Below, piece by piece: positions 22,298-32,086 of a DNA stretch of 64,000 bases (positions are counted from its first letter, which is position 1; every line of letters begins with the position of its first letter). This DNA is from Zea mays. Taxonomy: Eukaryota; Streptophyta; Magnoliopsida; Poales; Poaceae. The stretch is from NCBI RefSeq assembly GCF_902167145.1, contig NC_050100.1, positions 191,015,439 to 191,079,438 of the forward strand, in the 5' to 3' direction. A program made the translations under genes and the position numbers. The notes under the pieces were generated by a model. It made no database searches. It worked only from the letters and a program-made list of their open reading frames with translations, and was not told the DNA's origin.

Positions 22298-23923
22298 TGT
22301 CGGCGTTTCGAGAGCGGGGGGTCCCTAAGCCGACGAGTGAGTGTGCCGCGTGCCCCAGCCCAGATGGGTCGAGCGCGTGGGCAAGCGCGAAGGGGGGAAA
22401 AGGCGAGGTGGCCGGAGACGGGCGTGAGAGAGGTGGAAATCCCGCGGCCTTCGTGTTCATCCCGCGCCCAGGTCGGGTGCGCTTGCAGTAGGGGGGTTAC
22501 AAGCGTCCACGCGGGTGAGGGAAGCGAGCGGCCCCAAGAGAGCGCCTGTCCCGTCCTCGGTCCCGCGCGGCCAACCTTTTCTAAGAAGGCCCTGGTCCTT
22601 CCTTTTATAGGCGTAAGGAGAGGATCCAGGTGTACAATGGGGGCGTAGCAGAGTGCTACGTGTCTAGCGGAGGGAGAGCTAGCGCCCTAAGTACATGCCA
22701 ATGTGGCAGCCGGAGAGATCTTGGCGCCCTGCTGGTATGATGTCGTGGCTGTCGGAGGAGCAACGGAGCCTGGCGGAGGGACAACTGTTGGAGTGGTCGA
22801 GTCCTTGCTGACGTCCCCCTGCTTCCGTAAGGGAGCTGAGAGCCGCCGTCGTCACAGGGCACGCGGGGCACCATCATTGCCTATCTGACGGAGCTAGCCT
22901 GATGGGACGTCGGTCTTGTTCTCTGTGGCCCGAGTCGGTTCGGGGTAGGGTGATGATGGCGCTCCCTGTTGACGTGGCGGGCCCGCGTCCGAGGCCGGGC
23001 GACGTGGGGGCTCCTCCGAAGCTGAGGTCGAGTGTGTCTTCTATTGCCGAGGTCGAGCCCGAGCCCCTGGGTCGGGCGAGGCGGAGGTCGTTCGGCAGAG
23101 GCCAGAGCGGAGTCCGAGCCCTGGGGTCGGGCGAGGCGGAGTTCGTCGTCTTCCGGGTCTTAGTCCGAGTCCGAGCCCTAGGGTCGGGCGGAGCGGAGTT
23201 CGCCGTCTTCCGGGTCCTAGCCCGAGTCCGAGCCCTGGGGTCGGGCGGAGCGGAGTTCGCCGTCTTCCGGGTCTTTGCCCGAGTCCGAGCCCTGGGGTCG
23301 GGCGGAGCGGAGTTCGCCGTCTTCTGGGTCTTAGCCCGAGTCCGAGCCCTGGGTCGGGCGGAGCGGAGTTCGCCGTCTTCCGGGGCTTAGCCCGAGTCCG
23401 AGCCCTGGGTCGGGCGGAGCGGAGCTTCCTATGGCGCCTTTGGCAAGGCCTGACTGCCTGTCAGACTCACTCTGTCGAGTGGCACTGCAGTCGGAGTGGC
23501 GCAGGCGGCGCTGTCCTTCTGTCAGACCGGTCAGTGGAGCGGCGGAGTGACGGCGGTCACTTCGGCTCTGCCGGGGGGCGCGCGTCAGGATAGAGGTGTC
23601 AGGCCACCTTTGCGTTAAATGCTCCTGCAACTCGGTCAGTCGGTGCGGCGATTTAGTCAGGGTTGCTTCTTAGCGAAGCCACGGCCTCGGGCGAGCCGGA
23701 GATGTGTCCGCCGTTAAAAAGGGGGGCCTCGGGCGAGACGGAAGTCCCTCGAGGTCGGCTGCCCTTGTTCGAGGCTAGGCTCGGGCGAAGCGTGATCGAG
23801 TCACTCGTATGGACTGATCCCTGACTTAATCGCACCCATCAGGCCTCTGCAGCTTTATGCTGATGGGGGTTACCAGCTGAGAATTAGGCGTCTTGAGGGT
23901 ACCCCTAATTATGGTCCCCGACA
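22298..23923 (-). repeat. 5' LTR of the nested gypsy element
   Basis: 1626 bp. It differs from its partner LTR (1719 bp) mainly by having five rather than seven full 57-bp tandem units (about 23109-23430) and an extra 21 bp near 23440-23460. The TATA box is at 22601-22610 (minus strand CTATAAAAGG). Outside the tandem array the two LTRs differ at only scattered positions. Confidence 0.92.
23109..23437. repeat. 57-bp tandem repeat array in the right gypsy LTR
   Basis: Five full units and one partial unit of the same 57-bp repeat as at 12735-13175, two fewer than in the partner LTR. Confidence 0.9.
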
Positions 23924-23928
23924 CTAGT

Positions 23929-24403
23929 GGAGTTGTGAACTCATTGAGTTGTGTTGCGAGCTCTTGTTGCGACTTGTGTGTGTGGTGTTGCTGTGATTTC
24001 TTGTCTTGAGTGTGTTGCTAATCCCCCCCTTGCTCAGTGCTTCTTTGTGAATTTCAAGTGTAAGGGCGAGAGGCTCCAAGTTGTGGAGATTCCTCGCAAA
24101 CGGGATTGAAAAAAAAAGCAAGCAAAACACTGTGGTATTCAAGTGGGTCTTTGGATCGCTTGAGAGGGGTTGATTGCAACCCTCGTCCGTTGGGACGCCA
24201 CAACGTGGAGTAGGCAAGCGTTGGTCTTGGCCGAACCACGGGATAACCACCATGCCATCTCTGTGATTGATTTATTGTGGTTATTGTGTTTTGACTCCTC
24301 TCTAGCCACTTGGCAATTATTGTGCTAACGATTAACCAAGTTTTGTGGCTTAAGTTTTCAAGTTTCACAGGATCACCTATTCACCCCCCTCTAGGTGCTC
24401 TCA
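23929..24403 (+). repeat. Sirevirus 5' LTR, second part
   Basis: Continuation of the split LTR after the nested gypsy element, matching 31616-32086 of the 3' LTR and ending GGTGCTCTCA. The PBS TGGTATCAGAGC follows at 24406. Confidence 0.92.
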
Positions 24404-24405
24404 AT

Positions 24406-24417
24406 TGGTATCAGAGC
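24406..24417 (+). other. Primer binding site of the Sirevirus
   Basis: TGGTATCAGAGC, complementary to the 3' end of initiator tRNA-Met, the primer used by most Ty1/copia elements. It lies two bases after the LTR end. Confidence 0.9.
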
Positions 24418-24452
24418 CGTTCTCTTCACAAAGGGACTAACCGCCCGAAGAG

Positions 24453-26843
24453 ATGGATCCTAAGGGGAAGGGTATCGTGATCAACGATAAAGAGAAGGAA
24501 TCCTTCATCAACGAGCCGAAGGACGACAAGCCTACCGACTCCGGCTCGGGCCATAGACGGAAAGAAGGGAAGAAGAAGAAGACGAGGCGCATCAAGGAGA
24601 TCGTCTACTACGACGACAGCGATGAGTCTACTTCCTCCCAAAAGGACGACGACCACAACGACTACGAGAGAAGGAAATCGGTCAATTCGAACTTTTCTTT
24701 TGACTACTCTCATATTCCTCAAAGTGCAAATGCTCATTTATTATCTATTCCACTTGGCAAACCTCCTCATTTTGATGGAGAGGACTACGGATTTTGGAGT
24801 CACAAAATGCGTAGTCACTTGTTCTCTCTTCATCCTAGTATATGGGAGATTGTAGAGAGTGGAATGCACTTTGATAATTCGGATAGTCCCATGTTCATTA
24901 ATGAGCAAATTCATAAGAATGCACAAGCTACTACTGTTCTTCTAGCTTCATTGTGCAGGGATGAATATCACAAAGTGAGTGGCTTGGATAACGCCAAGCA
25001 GATCTGGGACACCCTCAAGATTTCACATGAGGGGAACGACGTCACCTTGCTTACCAAGATGGAGCTGGTGGAGGGCGAGCTTGGACGATTCGCGATGATA
25101 AGGGGCGAGGAGCCGACACAAACATACAACCGGCTCAAGACCCTTATCAACAAAATAAGGAGCTACGGAAGCACGCGATGGACGGACCACGACGTCGTCC
25201 GATTGATGCTAAGGTCTTTTACCATTCTTGATCCTCATTTGGTGAATAACATTCGTGAGAATCCCAGGTACACCAAAATGTCGCCCGAAGAAGTCCTTGG
25301 AAAATTCGTAAGCGGGCGAATGATGATCAAGGAAGCGAGGTACGTGGACGACGCTCTAAACGGTCCAATCAATGAGCCTCAACCTGTTGCTCTCAAGGCA
25401 ACAAGGAGCAAGGAGGCGTTACCCAGCAAGGTAGCACAAATTGAGGCCGCCGGACTTAATGATGAAGAGATGGCCCTCATCATCAAGAGATTCAAGACAG
25501 CGCTTAAGGGTCGCAAGGGACAGCCAAGCAAGACCAAAGCCAAGGGGAAGCGCTCATGCTTCAAATGCGGTAAGATTGGTCATTTTATTGCTAACTGTCC
25601 CGATAATGAAAGTGACCAGGAACACGGGAGCAAGAGGGAAAAGAAGAAAAATTACAAGAAGGCCAAGGGCGAGGCACATCTAGGAAAGGAGTGGGACTCG
25701 GATTGCTCCTCCTCCGACTCCGACAATGAAGGACTCGCCGCCACTGCCTTCAACAAGTCATCCCTCTTCCCCAACGAGCGTCACACATGCCTTATGGCAA
25801 GGGAGAAGAAGGTATGTAGTCGAAACTCTACTTATGCTTCTTCAAGTGAGGACGAATCTAGTGATGAGGATGAAATAGATTATTCATGTTTATTTAAGGG
25901 CCTAGATAGAACCAAGGTAGATAAAATTAATGAATTAATTGATGCCTTGAATGATAATAATAGGTTTTTAGAAAAACAAGAAGATTTGTTGTATGAAGAA
26001 CATGACAAATTTGTAGAAGCACAAAAATCTCATGCTTTAGAAGTTAAAAGAAATGAAATGCTTTCTTGTGAATTATCTTCTTGCCATGAGACGATTTCTA
26101 GCTTAAGGAGCATTAATGATGATTTGAATGCTAAGATAGAAATAGCTAGTAAATCAACAACTTGTGTAGAAAATGTTGTTATTTGCAATAGATGTAAAGA
26201 CTTTGATATTGATGCTTGTAGTGAACACATAGCTTCTATTGCAAAGTTAAATGATGAAATGGCTAGTCTTAATGCCCAACTTAAGGCTAGCAAAAGTGAT
26301 TTTGATAAACTAAAATTTGCTAGGGATGCCTACACGATTGGTAGACACCCCTCAATTAAGGATGGGCTTGGCTTCAAGAGGGAAGCCAAGAACTTAACAA
26401 GCCATAAGGCTCCCATCTCCGCCAAGGAGAAAGGGAAGACCCCTATGACAAGTAGTACTAAAAAGAACCATGCTTTTATATACAATGATAGAAGACGGTC
26501 TCATAAGAGTTGTAATACTTTTGATTCACATGCCTATGACTCTTATGCTATGTATGCTTCCAGTTCTTCCTATATGCATGGTAGAGATATGCCTAGGAAA
26601 AATATTCATCATGTGCCTAGGAAGAATACTGTTCATGTTCCTAGAAAAGTTATGAATGGTCCCTCTACAATTTATCATGCTTTAAATGCTTCCTTTACTA
26701 TTTGTAGAAAGGATAGGAAGATAGTTGCTAGGAAATTAGGGGCAAAATGCAAGGGTGATAAAGCTTGCATTTGGGTCCCTAAGGAAATTGTGACTAACCT
26801 TGTAGGACCCAACAAGAGTTGGGTACCTAAGTCCCAAGCCTAA
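24453..26843 (+). CDS. gag: Sirevirus Gag
   Basis: A 796-aa open frame starting MDPKGKGIVINDKEKESF, 40 bp downstream of the PBS. The N-terminal 75 residues are rich in Lys, Glu and Asp. The copia-type gag polypeptide domain lies at about 90-300 (GEDYGFWSHKMRSHL, YHKVSGLDNAKQIWDTLK). A single CCHC zinc knuckle, CFKCGKIGHFIANC, begins near residue 369. A long predicted coiled coil (about 490-640) and a basic C-terminus follow. It ends at TAA 26841-26843; pol continues a few bases later in another frame. The intervening TTTTCCTTGCAG looks like a splice acceptor, so gag and pol might be separated by splicing or frameshifting. The function is particle assembly and RNA packaging. Confidence 0.9.
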   Translation: MDPKGKGIVINDKEKESFINEPKDDKPTDSGSGHRRKEGKKKKTRRIKEIVYYDDSDESTSSQKDDDHNDYERRKSVNSNFSFDYSHIPQSANAHLLSIPLGKPPHFDGEDYGFWSHKMRSHLFSLHPSIWEIVESGMHFDNSDSPMFINEQIHKNAQATTVLLASLCRDEYHKVSGLDNAKQIWDTLKISHEGNDVTLLTKMELVEGELGRFAMIRGEEPTQTYNRLKTLINKIRSYGSTRWTDHDVVRLMLRSFTILDPHLVNNIRENPRYTKMSPEEVLGKFVSGRMMIKEARYVDDALNGPINEPQPVALKATRSKEALPSKVAQIEAAGLNDEEMALIIKRFKTALKGRKGQPSKTKAKGKRSCFKCGKIGHFIANCPDNESDQEHGSKREKKKNYKKAKGEAHLGKEWDSDCSSSDSDNEGLAATAFNKSSLFPNERHTCLMAREKKVCSRNSTYASSSEDESSDEDEIDYSCLFKGLDRTKVDKINELIDALNDNNRFLEKQEDLLYEEHDKFVEAQKSHALEVKRNEMLSCELSSCHETISSLRSINDDLNAKIEIASKSTTCVENVVICNRCKDFDIDACSEHIASIAKLNDEMASLNAQLKASKSDFDKLKFARDAYTIGRHPSIKDGLGFKREAKNLTSHKAPISAKEKGKTPMTSSTKKNHAFIYNDRRRSHKSCNTFDSHAYDSYAMYASSSSYMHGRDMPRKNIHHVPRKNTVHVPRKVMNGPSTIYHALNASFTICRKDRKIVARKLGAKCKGDKACIWVPKEIVTNLVGPNKSWVPKSQA

Positions 26844-26850
26844 ATTTTCC

Positions 26851-29800
26851 TTGCAGGTTTATGCATCCGGGGGTTCAAGCTGGATTATCGACAGCGGATG
26901 CACAAACCATATGACGGGGGAAAAGAAGATGTTCACCTCCTACGTCAAAAACAAAGATTCCCAAGATTCAATAATATTCGGTGATGGGAACCAAGGCAAG
27001 GTAAAAGGGTTAGGTAAAATTGCAATCTCCAATGAGCACTCTATATCTAATGTGTTTTTAGTTGAGTCTCTTGGATACAATTTACTATATGTTAGTCAAT
27101 TGTGCAATATGGGTTATAACTGTCTATTCACTAATGTAGATGTGTCTGTCTTTAGAAGAAGTGATGGTTCATTAGACTTTAAGGGTGTATTAGACGGCAA
27201 ACTTTATTTAGTTGATTTTGCAAAAGAGGAGGCCGGTCTAGATGCATGTTTAATCGCTAAGACTAGCATGGGCTGGCTGTGGCATCGCCGCTTAGCACAT
27301 GTGGGGATGAAGAACCTTCACAAGCTTCTAAAGGGAGAACACGTGATAGGTTTGACTAACGTGCAATTCGAAAAAAAATAGACCTTGTGCAGCTTGTCAA
27401 GCAGGTAAACAAGTGGGAGGAGCACATCACAGCAAGAATGTGATGACCACTTCAAGACCTCTGGAGCTGCTGCATATGGACCTCTTCGGACCCGTCGCCT
27501 ATCTAAGCATAGGAGGAAGTAAGTATGGTCTAGTTATTGTTGATGACTTTTCCCGCTTCACTTGGGTGTTCTTTTTGCAGGATAAGTCTGAAACCCAAGG
27601 GACCCTCAAGCGCTTCCTCAAGAGAGCTCAAAATGAGTTTGATCTCAAGGTAAAGAAGATAAGGAGCGACAACGGGTCCGAATTCAAGAATCTTCAAGTG
27701 GAGGAGTTTCTTGAGGAGGAGGGGATCAAGCACGAGTTCTCCGCTCCCTACACACCACAACAAAATGGTGTGGTAGAGAGGAAGAACAGGACGCTCATCG
27801 ATATGGCAAGGACGATGCTTGGAGAGTTCAAGACCCCCCGAGTGCTTTTGGTCGGAAGCCGTGAACACGGCTTGCCACGCCATCAACAGGGTCTACCTTC
27901 ATCGCCTCCTCAAGAAGACATCGTACGAGCTTCTAACCGGTAACAAACCCAATGTATCTTACTTTCGTGTATTTGGGAGCAAATGCTACATTCTAGTGAA
28001 GAAGGGTAGAAGTTCTAAGTTTGCTCCCAAAGCGGTAGAAGGGTTTTTGTTAGGATATGACTCAAATACAAAGGCGTATAGAGTCTTCAACAAATCATCG
28101 GGTTTGGTTGAAGTCTCTAGCGACGTTGTATTTGATGAGACTAATGGCTCTCCAAGAGAGCAAGTTGTTGATCTTGATGATGTAGATGAAGAAGATGTTC
28201 CGACGGCCGCTATACGAACCATGGCGATTGGTGATGTACGACCACAGGAACAAAAGGAGCAAGATCAACCTTCTTCCTCGACTATGGTGCATCCCCCAAC
28301 TCAAGACGATGAACAGGTTCATCAACAGGAGGCATGTGATCAAGGGGGAGCACAAGATGATCAAGTAATAGAGGAAGAAGCACAACCGGCACCTCCAACC
28401 CAAGTTCGAGCGACGATCCAAAGGGATCATCCCGTCGACCAGATATTGGGTGATATTATCAAGGGAGTAACTACTCGTTCAAGATTAGTTAATTTTTGTG
28501 AGCATTACTCCTTTGTCTCTTCTATTGAGCCTTTCAGGGTAGAAGAGGCCTTGCTAGATCCGGACTGGGTGTTGGCCATGCAGGAGGAGCTCAACAACTT
28601 CAAGAGGAATGAACTTTGGACACTGGTGCCTCATCCCAAGCAAAATGCTGTGGGAACCAAGTGGGTGTTCCGCAACAAACAAGACGAGCACGGAGTGGTG
28701 ACGAGGAACAAGGCTCGACTTGTGGCAAAAGGTTATGCCCAAGTCGCAGGTTTGGACTTTGAGGAGACGTTTGCTCCTGTGGCTAGGCTAGAATCAATTC
28801 GTATCTTGCTAGCATATGCCGCTCACCATTCTTTCAGGTTGTTCCAAATGGATGTGAAGAGCGCTTTCCTCAACGGGCCAATCAAGGAGGAGGTGTACGT
28901 GGAGCAACCCCCTGGCTTCGAGGATGAACGGTACCCCGACCACGTGTGTAAGCTCTCTAAGGCGCTCTATGGACTTAAACAAGCCCCAAGAGCATGGTAT
29001 GAATGCCTTAGAGACTTTTTAATTGCTAATGCTTTCAAGGTTGGGAAAGCCGATCCAACTCTTTTCACTAAGACTTGTGATGGTGATCTTTTTGTGTGCC
29101 AAATTTATGTCGATGACATAATATTTGGTTCTACTAATAAAAAGTCTTGTGAAGAGTTTAGCAGGGTGATGACGCAGAAATTCGAGATGTCGATGATGGG
29201 CGAGTTGAACTACTTCCTTGGGTTCCAAGTAAAGCAACTCAAGGACGACACCTTCATCTCTCAAACGAAGTACACGCAAGGCTTGCTGAAGCGGTTTGGG
29301 ATGAAGGATGCCAAGCCCGCAAAGACTCCAATGGGGACCGACGGACACACCGACCTCAACAAAGGAGGTAAGTCCGTTGATCAAAAGGCATACCGGTCAA
29401 TGATAGGGTCATTACTTTACTTATGTGCTAGTAGACCGGATATTATGCTTAGCGTATGCATGTGTGCTAGATTTCAATCCGATCCTAAGGAGTGTCACTT
29501 AGTGGCAGTGAAGCGAATCCTTAGATATTTAGTTGCTACGCCTTGCTTCGGGCTCTGGTATCCAAAGGGGTCTACCTTTGACTTGATTGGATATTCAGAT
29601 TCCGACTATGCTGGATGTAATGTCGATAGGAAGAGTACATCGGGGACGTGCCAATTCTTAGGAAGGTCCCTGGTGTCATGGAATTCTAAGAAACAAACCT
29701 CCGTTGCCCTATCCACCGCTAAGGCCGAGTATGTTGCCGCAGGAAAGTGTTGCGCACAACTACTTTGGATGAGGCAAACCCTCAGGGACTTTGACTACAA

Positions 29801-30059
29801 TCTGAGCAAAGTCCCACTCCTATGTGATAATGAGAGTGCCATCCGCATGACGGAAAATCCTGTTGAACACAGCCGCACAAAGCACATAGACATCCGGCAT
29901 CACTTTTTGAGAGACCACCAGCAAAAGGGAGATATCGAAGTGTTTCATGTTAGCACCGAGAACCAGCTAGCCGATATCTTTACCAAGCCTCTAGATGAGA
30001 AGACCTTTTGCAGGCTGAGTAGTGAGCTAAATGTCTTAGATTCGCGGAACGTGGATTGA
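26851..30059 (+). pseudogene. pol: Sirevirus Pol: protease, integrase, reverse transcriptase, RNase H (two frameshifts)
   Basis: Pol is readable over its full length but in three frames. Protease: SSWIIDSGCTNHMTG near 26880. GAG-pre-integrase and HHCC zinc finger: WHRRLAHVGMKNLHKLLKG, then CAACQAGK. Integrase core with D, D and E in HMDLFGP, RSDNGSEFK and [10 protein letters not shown] (27470-27790). Reverse transcriptase: [12 protein letters not shown] and the catalytic YVDD (near 29110). RNase [22 protein letters not shown] and CDNESAIRM. The stop is at 30057-30059. Frame changes occur at an A8 run near 27371-27380 and a C6 run near 27834-27839; both look like single-base homopolymer insertions. 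The copy is therefore inactive unless these are sequencing errors. Confidence 0.9.
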
Positions 30060-30847
30060 TTTATAGCATACATGTGTTTATGCCCTTGATCATGTTCCTT
30101 ATGCATTTTGTTGCTTAATAATGGTGCTCAAGTTGTACAAACACTCCCTGGACCTCACAAGTCCGTTGCAAAGTGGTGCACATGTTTAGGGGAGATGTGT
30201 TACAACTTGACCCTTTGAGACTAACCATGTGCTTGAGTTTGCTTGATTTAGTCTCAAAGGAGGATTGAAAGGGAAAAGGTGGACTTGGACCATGCAAGAC
30301 TTCCACTGCACTCCGATGAGAGGGTAACTTATTCCAAGTTCATCTCATGTACTCTTATTGCCTTTGCATTCTCATTGAAGATTTTGGTGAGGCAATGAGG
30401 TTCTGGGGCCAAGATTTATCCCGTTTTGGTGCTTGATGCCAAAGGGGGAGAAAATAAAGGCCAAAGCGATAAATGGATCAGCTACCACTTGAGAAATTTT
30501 GAAAATAGTAGAATAGAGCTTTTGGTTTGTCAAAACTCTTTTATTGTCTCTCTTGTCAAAAGTTGGCTTCTAGTGGGGAGAAATGTTGATTATGAGAAAA
30601 AGGGGAGTTTTTGAAATCTTGAATCAATTTCTCTTGGAATGACTCTCTTTATGTCTTAACATGTGTGTTTGACTTAGAGATAGAAATTTGAGTTTGATTT
30701 GCAAAAAACAAACCAAGTGGTGGCAAATAGTGATCCACATATGTCAAATTCGAATCAAAAACAATTTGAGTTCTTATTTGAATTGATTTTGTATTTGTTC
30801 TACTTGCTTTATATTGTGTTGGCATAAATCACCAAAAAGGGGGAGAT
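30060..30847 (+). other. Sirevirus 3' non-coding region with multiple polypurine tracts
   Basis: No open frame of note. Purine tracts such as AAAGGGGGAGAAAATAAAGG (near 30432), GTGGGGAGAAA, AAAAAGGGGAG and the terminal AAAAAGGGGGAGAT (30834-30847) are spread over the region. Repeated purine tracts upstream of the LTR are a Sirevirus signature. Confidence 0.75.
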
Positions 30848-32086
30848 TGAAAGGGAAATGTGTCTTTGGGCCATTTCTAAGTATTTTGGTGATTTAGTGT
30901 CTAACACAAGTGCTTAAATGTAAAATGGTGGACAAAGTACAAACCAAGGATAAAGGTATGTTTCTCAGACTTAGTACATTGTTTTATGGACTAATGTATT
31001 GTGTCTAAGTGCTGGAAACAGGAAAAATCCAATTGAAAATGTCTTGGCTTGAGCAGCCAAGAATCTGCTCAGTCTGGGAGCACCGGACTGTCCGGTGGTG
31101 CACCGGACAGTGTCCGGTGCGCCAGGCTGGTTCGAGCGAAGTGGCCGCTCTCGGGAATTCACCGGCGACGTACGACTATAATTCACCGGACTGTCCGGTG
31201 AGCCAACGGTCGGCAGGGCCAACGGTCGGCAGGGCCAACGGTCGGCCGCGCGATCTGCGCGGGACACGTGGCCGAGCCAACGGCTAGAAGGGGGCACCGG
31301 ACTGTCCGGTGTGCACCGGACATGTCCGGTGCGCCAACGGCTCTCTGGCTGCCAACGGTCGGCTGCGCCAGTTAAGGAAAGAAATCGGGCACCGGACAGT
31401 GTCCGGTGTGCACCGGACTGTCCGGTGCGCCAGACGACAGAAGGCAAGATCAGCCTTCCATGATTGCTCTCAACGGCTCCTAGCTGCCTTGGGGCTATAA
31501 AAGGGACCACTAGGCGCATGGAGGAGCAGACCAAGCATACTTACAACATTCCTAAGCATTAAGACATCGATTCCGCGCATTTGTTTCTTTGTGATAGCAT
31601 ATAGAGCTCTAGTGGAGTTGTGAACTCATTGGGTTGTGTTGCGAGCTCTTGTTGCGACTTGTGTGCGTGTTGACACTCTGATTTTTGTGTCTTGTGTGCG
31701 TTACTAATCCCTCCCTTGCTCCGTGCTTCTTTGTGAATTTCAAGTGTAAGGGCGAGAGGCTCCAAGTTGTGGAGATTCCTCGCAAACGGGATTGAGAAAA
31801 AGCAAGCAAAACACTGTGGTATTCAAGTGGGTCTTTGGACCGCTTGAGAGGGGTTGATTGCAACCCTCGTCCGTTGGGACGCCACAACGTGGAGTAGGCA
31901 AGCGTTGGTCTTGGCCGAACCACGTGATAACCACCGTGTCATCTCTGTGATTGATTTATTGTGGTTATTGTGTTTTGACTCCTCTCTAGCCACTTGGCAA
32001 TTATTGTGCTAACGATTAACCAAGTTTTGTGGCTTAAAGTTTCAAGTTTCACAGGATCACCTACTCACCCCATCTAGGTGCTCTCA
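30848..32086 (+). repeat. Sirevirus 3' LTR
   Basis: 1239 bp, from TGAAAGGG to GCTCTCA, with palindrome pairs at about 31079-31434 and a TATA box at 31495-31504. It differs from the 5' LTR by scattered substitutions and small indels, including a different number of palindromes and of CAACGGTCGG units near 31205-31245. Confidence 0.93.

Larger units (their letters stand above)
11930..23923 (-). mobile_element. Tat-type Ty3/gypsy retrotransposon lacking pol, nested in the Sirevirus LTR
   Basis: A 12.0-kb element inserted into the Sirevirus 5' LTR, with the 5-bp target duplication CTAGT at 11925-11929 and 23924-23928. LTR ends on the minus strand are TGTCGGGGACC and CGAAACGCCGACA. In its own orientation: 5' LTR (23923-22298), PBS (about 22295-22278), gag plus protease (22237-18989), a short decayed pol start, a long non-coding stretch with an ORF on the opposite strand (15082-18416), a polypurine tract GGGGGCTAC beside the 3' LTR, and the 3' LTR (13648-11930). 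Reverse transcriptase, RNase H and integrase are absent, so it could move only with help from a related autonomous element. The family name (maize has several related ones such as xilon/diguus, gyma and flip) cannot be fixed without a search. Confidence 0.9.
11163..32086 (+). mobile_element. Opie/Ji-type Sirevirus (Ty1/copia), interrupted by a nested gypsy element
   Basis: The LTRs start TGAAAGGGAAATGTG and end GGTGCTCTCA. The 5' LTR is 11163-11929 plus 23929-24403; the 3' LTR is 30848-32086 (1239 bp). The PBS at 24406 is TGGTATCAGAGC (initiator tRNA-Met). Gag and pol lie at 24453-30059 and a polypurine tract, AAAAAGGGGGAGAT, directly precedes the 3' LTR. Several extra purine tracts between 30270 and 30840 and the LTR palindromes are hallmarks of the Sirevirus genus. 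The element would be about 8.9 kb without the nested insert. Flanking pentamers do not match (GTAAT at 11158-11162 and CATGT at 32087-32091), so no target duplication can be shown. Frame breaks in pol make it non-functional. Confidence 0.9.
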
